Positions 13,384 to 13,934 of a DNA stretch of 13,934 nt are shown one piece after another (positions within the stretch are counted from its first letter, which is position 1; every line of letters starts with the position of its first letter). The DNA lies in assembly GCA_045541255.1 (NCBI GenBank), contig JAZQIU010000005.1:1-13934 (forward strand), in the 5' to 3' direction. The notes beneath the pieces were generated by a model that saw nothing but the letters and a program-made list of their open reading frames with translations, did no database searches and was not told the DNA's origin. The stretch comes from UMGS1124 sp045541255. GTDB lineage: Bacteria > Bacillota_I > Bacilli_A > RF39 > UBA660. The position numbers and the translations under genes were made by a program.

Positions 13384-13934
13384 GGAGTAATGAGAAAATG
13401 AATAGGAAACAAAAAATAATTGTAAGTGTAACAAGTATATTCTTAGTACTTTTATTACTAGTAGGATTAACATATGCATACTTTTTAACTCAAATAAATG
13501 GTAATGAAAATAGTAAGTCAATATCAGTTACAACTGCAAACTTAGCATTAGTCTATGGAGATGGTAACGGACTAATAGAACCAACTGATAAACTAATACC
13601 AGGTACTACTATAGATAGTAAAACATTTACTGTTAAGAATGAAGGAAATGCAGAAACAGATTATGTAGTAGTAATAGAAGATGTTAAGGTTACATATGCA
13701 AGTACAGTAGGAGAAAATGAAGCAGGAACTACAACAACATTCGAATCTAACGATTTTGTATATACATTAACATCTGAAAGTGATGGAGAAGCAAGTGATA
13801 GTATTAATACTGAAACTACACTCCCAATAAATGGAGGAATATTAGTAGGGAATAAGATAGAAGTAGGTAAAACACATACATATACTTTAACAGTAACATA
13901 TAAAGAGACTGGTGTAGATCAAAGTGCTGATATG
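13384..13934 (+). repeat. Paralogous repeat, copy B
   Basis: It aligns gaplessly with 1-551, starting at GGAG of the ribosome binding site. Upstream comparison is impossible because copy A begins at the window edge. Confidence 0.95.
13398..13934 (+). CDS. Secreted SipW/TasA-type surface protein, second copy (3' end outside window)
   Basis: The first 179 codons of a gene paralogous to the one at 15-1859; the reading frame is open to the window edge. The signal peptide (residues about 1-30, TYAYF) is identical at protein level, because all eight base changes in its first about 60 codons are silent. Residues 59-73 differ in a block (LIEPTDKLIPGTTIDSK versus IITTDEPIIPGTTLDSK). From about residue 82 the proteins are identical except Cys126 to Ser and Cys133 to Ser. 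The ATG is preceded by GGAG at 13384-13387, and a three-codon frame ATG AGA AAA TGA overlaps the start, as in the first copy. It is probably exported and a surface or matrix component. Whether its C-terminal part resembles the first copy cannot be seen. Confidence 0.88.
   Translation, partial: MNRKQKIIVSVTSIFLVLLLLVGLTYAYFLTQINGNENSKSISVTTANLALVYGDGNGLIEPTDKLIPGTTIDSKTFTVKNEGNAETDYVVVIEDVKVTYASTVGENEAGTTTTFESNDFVYTLTSESDGEASDSINTETTLPINGGILVGNKIEVGKTHTYTLTVTYKETGVDQSADM

Noticed and set aside
1..13934. Terminal repeat as a sign of a circular element or contig overlap
   Set aside because: The two end copies differ at nearly 30 bases, so they are not the same sequence read twice. The interior holds essential chromosomal genes (murG, topA).

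Overview
The window is very AT-rich bacterial DNA (by eye, below about 30% G+C). It uses the standard bacterial code: TGG encodes Trp and TGA is a stop. Genes are densely packed, with Gram-positive style ribosome binding sites and rho-independent terminators. MurG, a DivIB/FtsQ protein and an LtaS-type lipoteichoic acid synthase show a walled, monoderm Bacillota cell. The AT-richness, the SipW-type signal peptides and the very compact gene spacing suggest a host-associated Bacilli lineage of the RF39/Erysipelotrichia kind. That placement is inference, since there is no rRNA here.

Layout. (1) 15-1859 encodes a 614-residue secreted protein with a SipW/TasA-type signal and a C-terminal adhesin-like domain, ending in a terminator. 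(2) 1943-3092 holds an orphan coiled-coil protein and a 70-residue mini-rhodanese. (3) 3139-4790 is a VTT-type membrane protein overlapping rmuC. (4) 4887-5375 is a small membrane-anchored acidic protein. (5) 5430-5963 is a short exported protein resembling the N-terminal module of gene 1. (6) 6050-10986 is an apparent five-gene operon: murG, divIB/ftsQ, queH, a prepilin-like gene and ltaS. (7) 11097-13118 is topA. (8) 13119-13397 is the only sizeable intergenic region. It carries a G10 tract, a divergent promoter pair and a possible small minus-strand RNA. (9) 13398 to the window end is the 5' part of a second copy of gene 1.

How it fits together. The interior is mostly envelope and housekeeping functions: peptidoglycan precursor synthesis, division, teichoic acid, DNA maintenance and tRNA modification. 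The two ends are paralogous surface-protein genes, and these are the interesting part. Their first 551 bases align without gaps. Differences are confined to the first 257 bases except for two single-base changes, and both of those turn Cys into Ser. Gene 1 also has a compositionally distinct, A-poor C-terminal segment that resembles the variable region of a diversity-generating retroelement (DGR) target. Copy 2 has a G10 homopolymer in its upstream region. Together these suggest a multi-copy surface-protein family diversified by gene conversion, possibly by DGR mutagenesis, and possibly by homopolymer slippage. No reverse transcriptase, template repeat, SipW peptidase or sortase gene lies in this window, so the mechanism remains inference.
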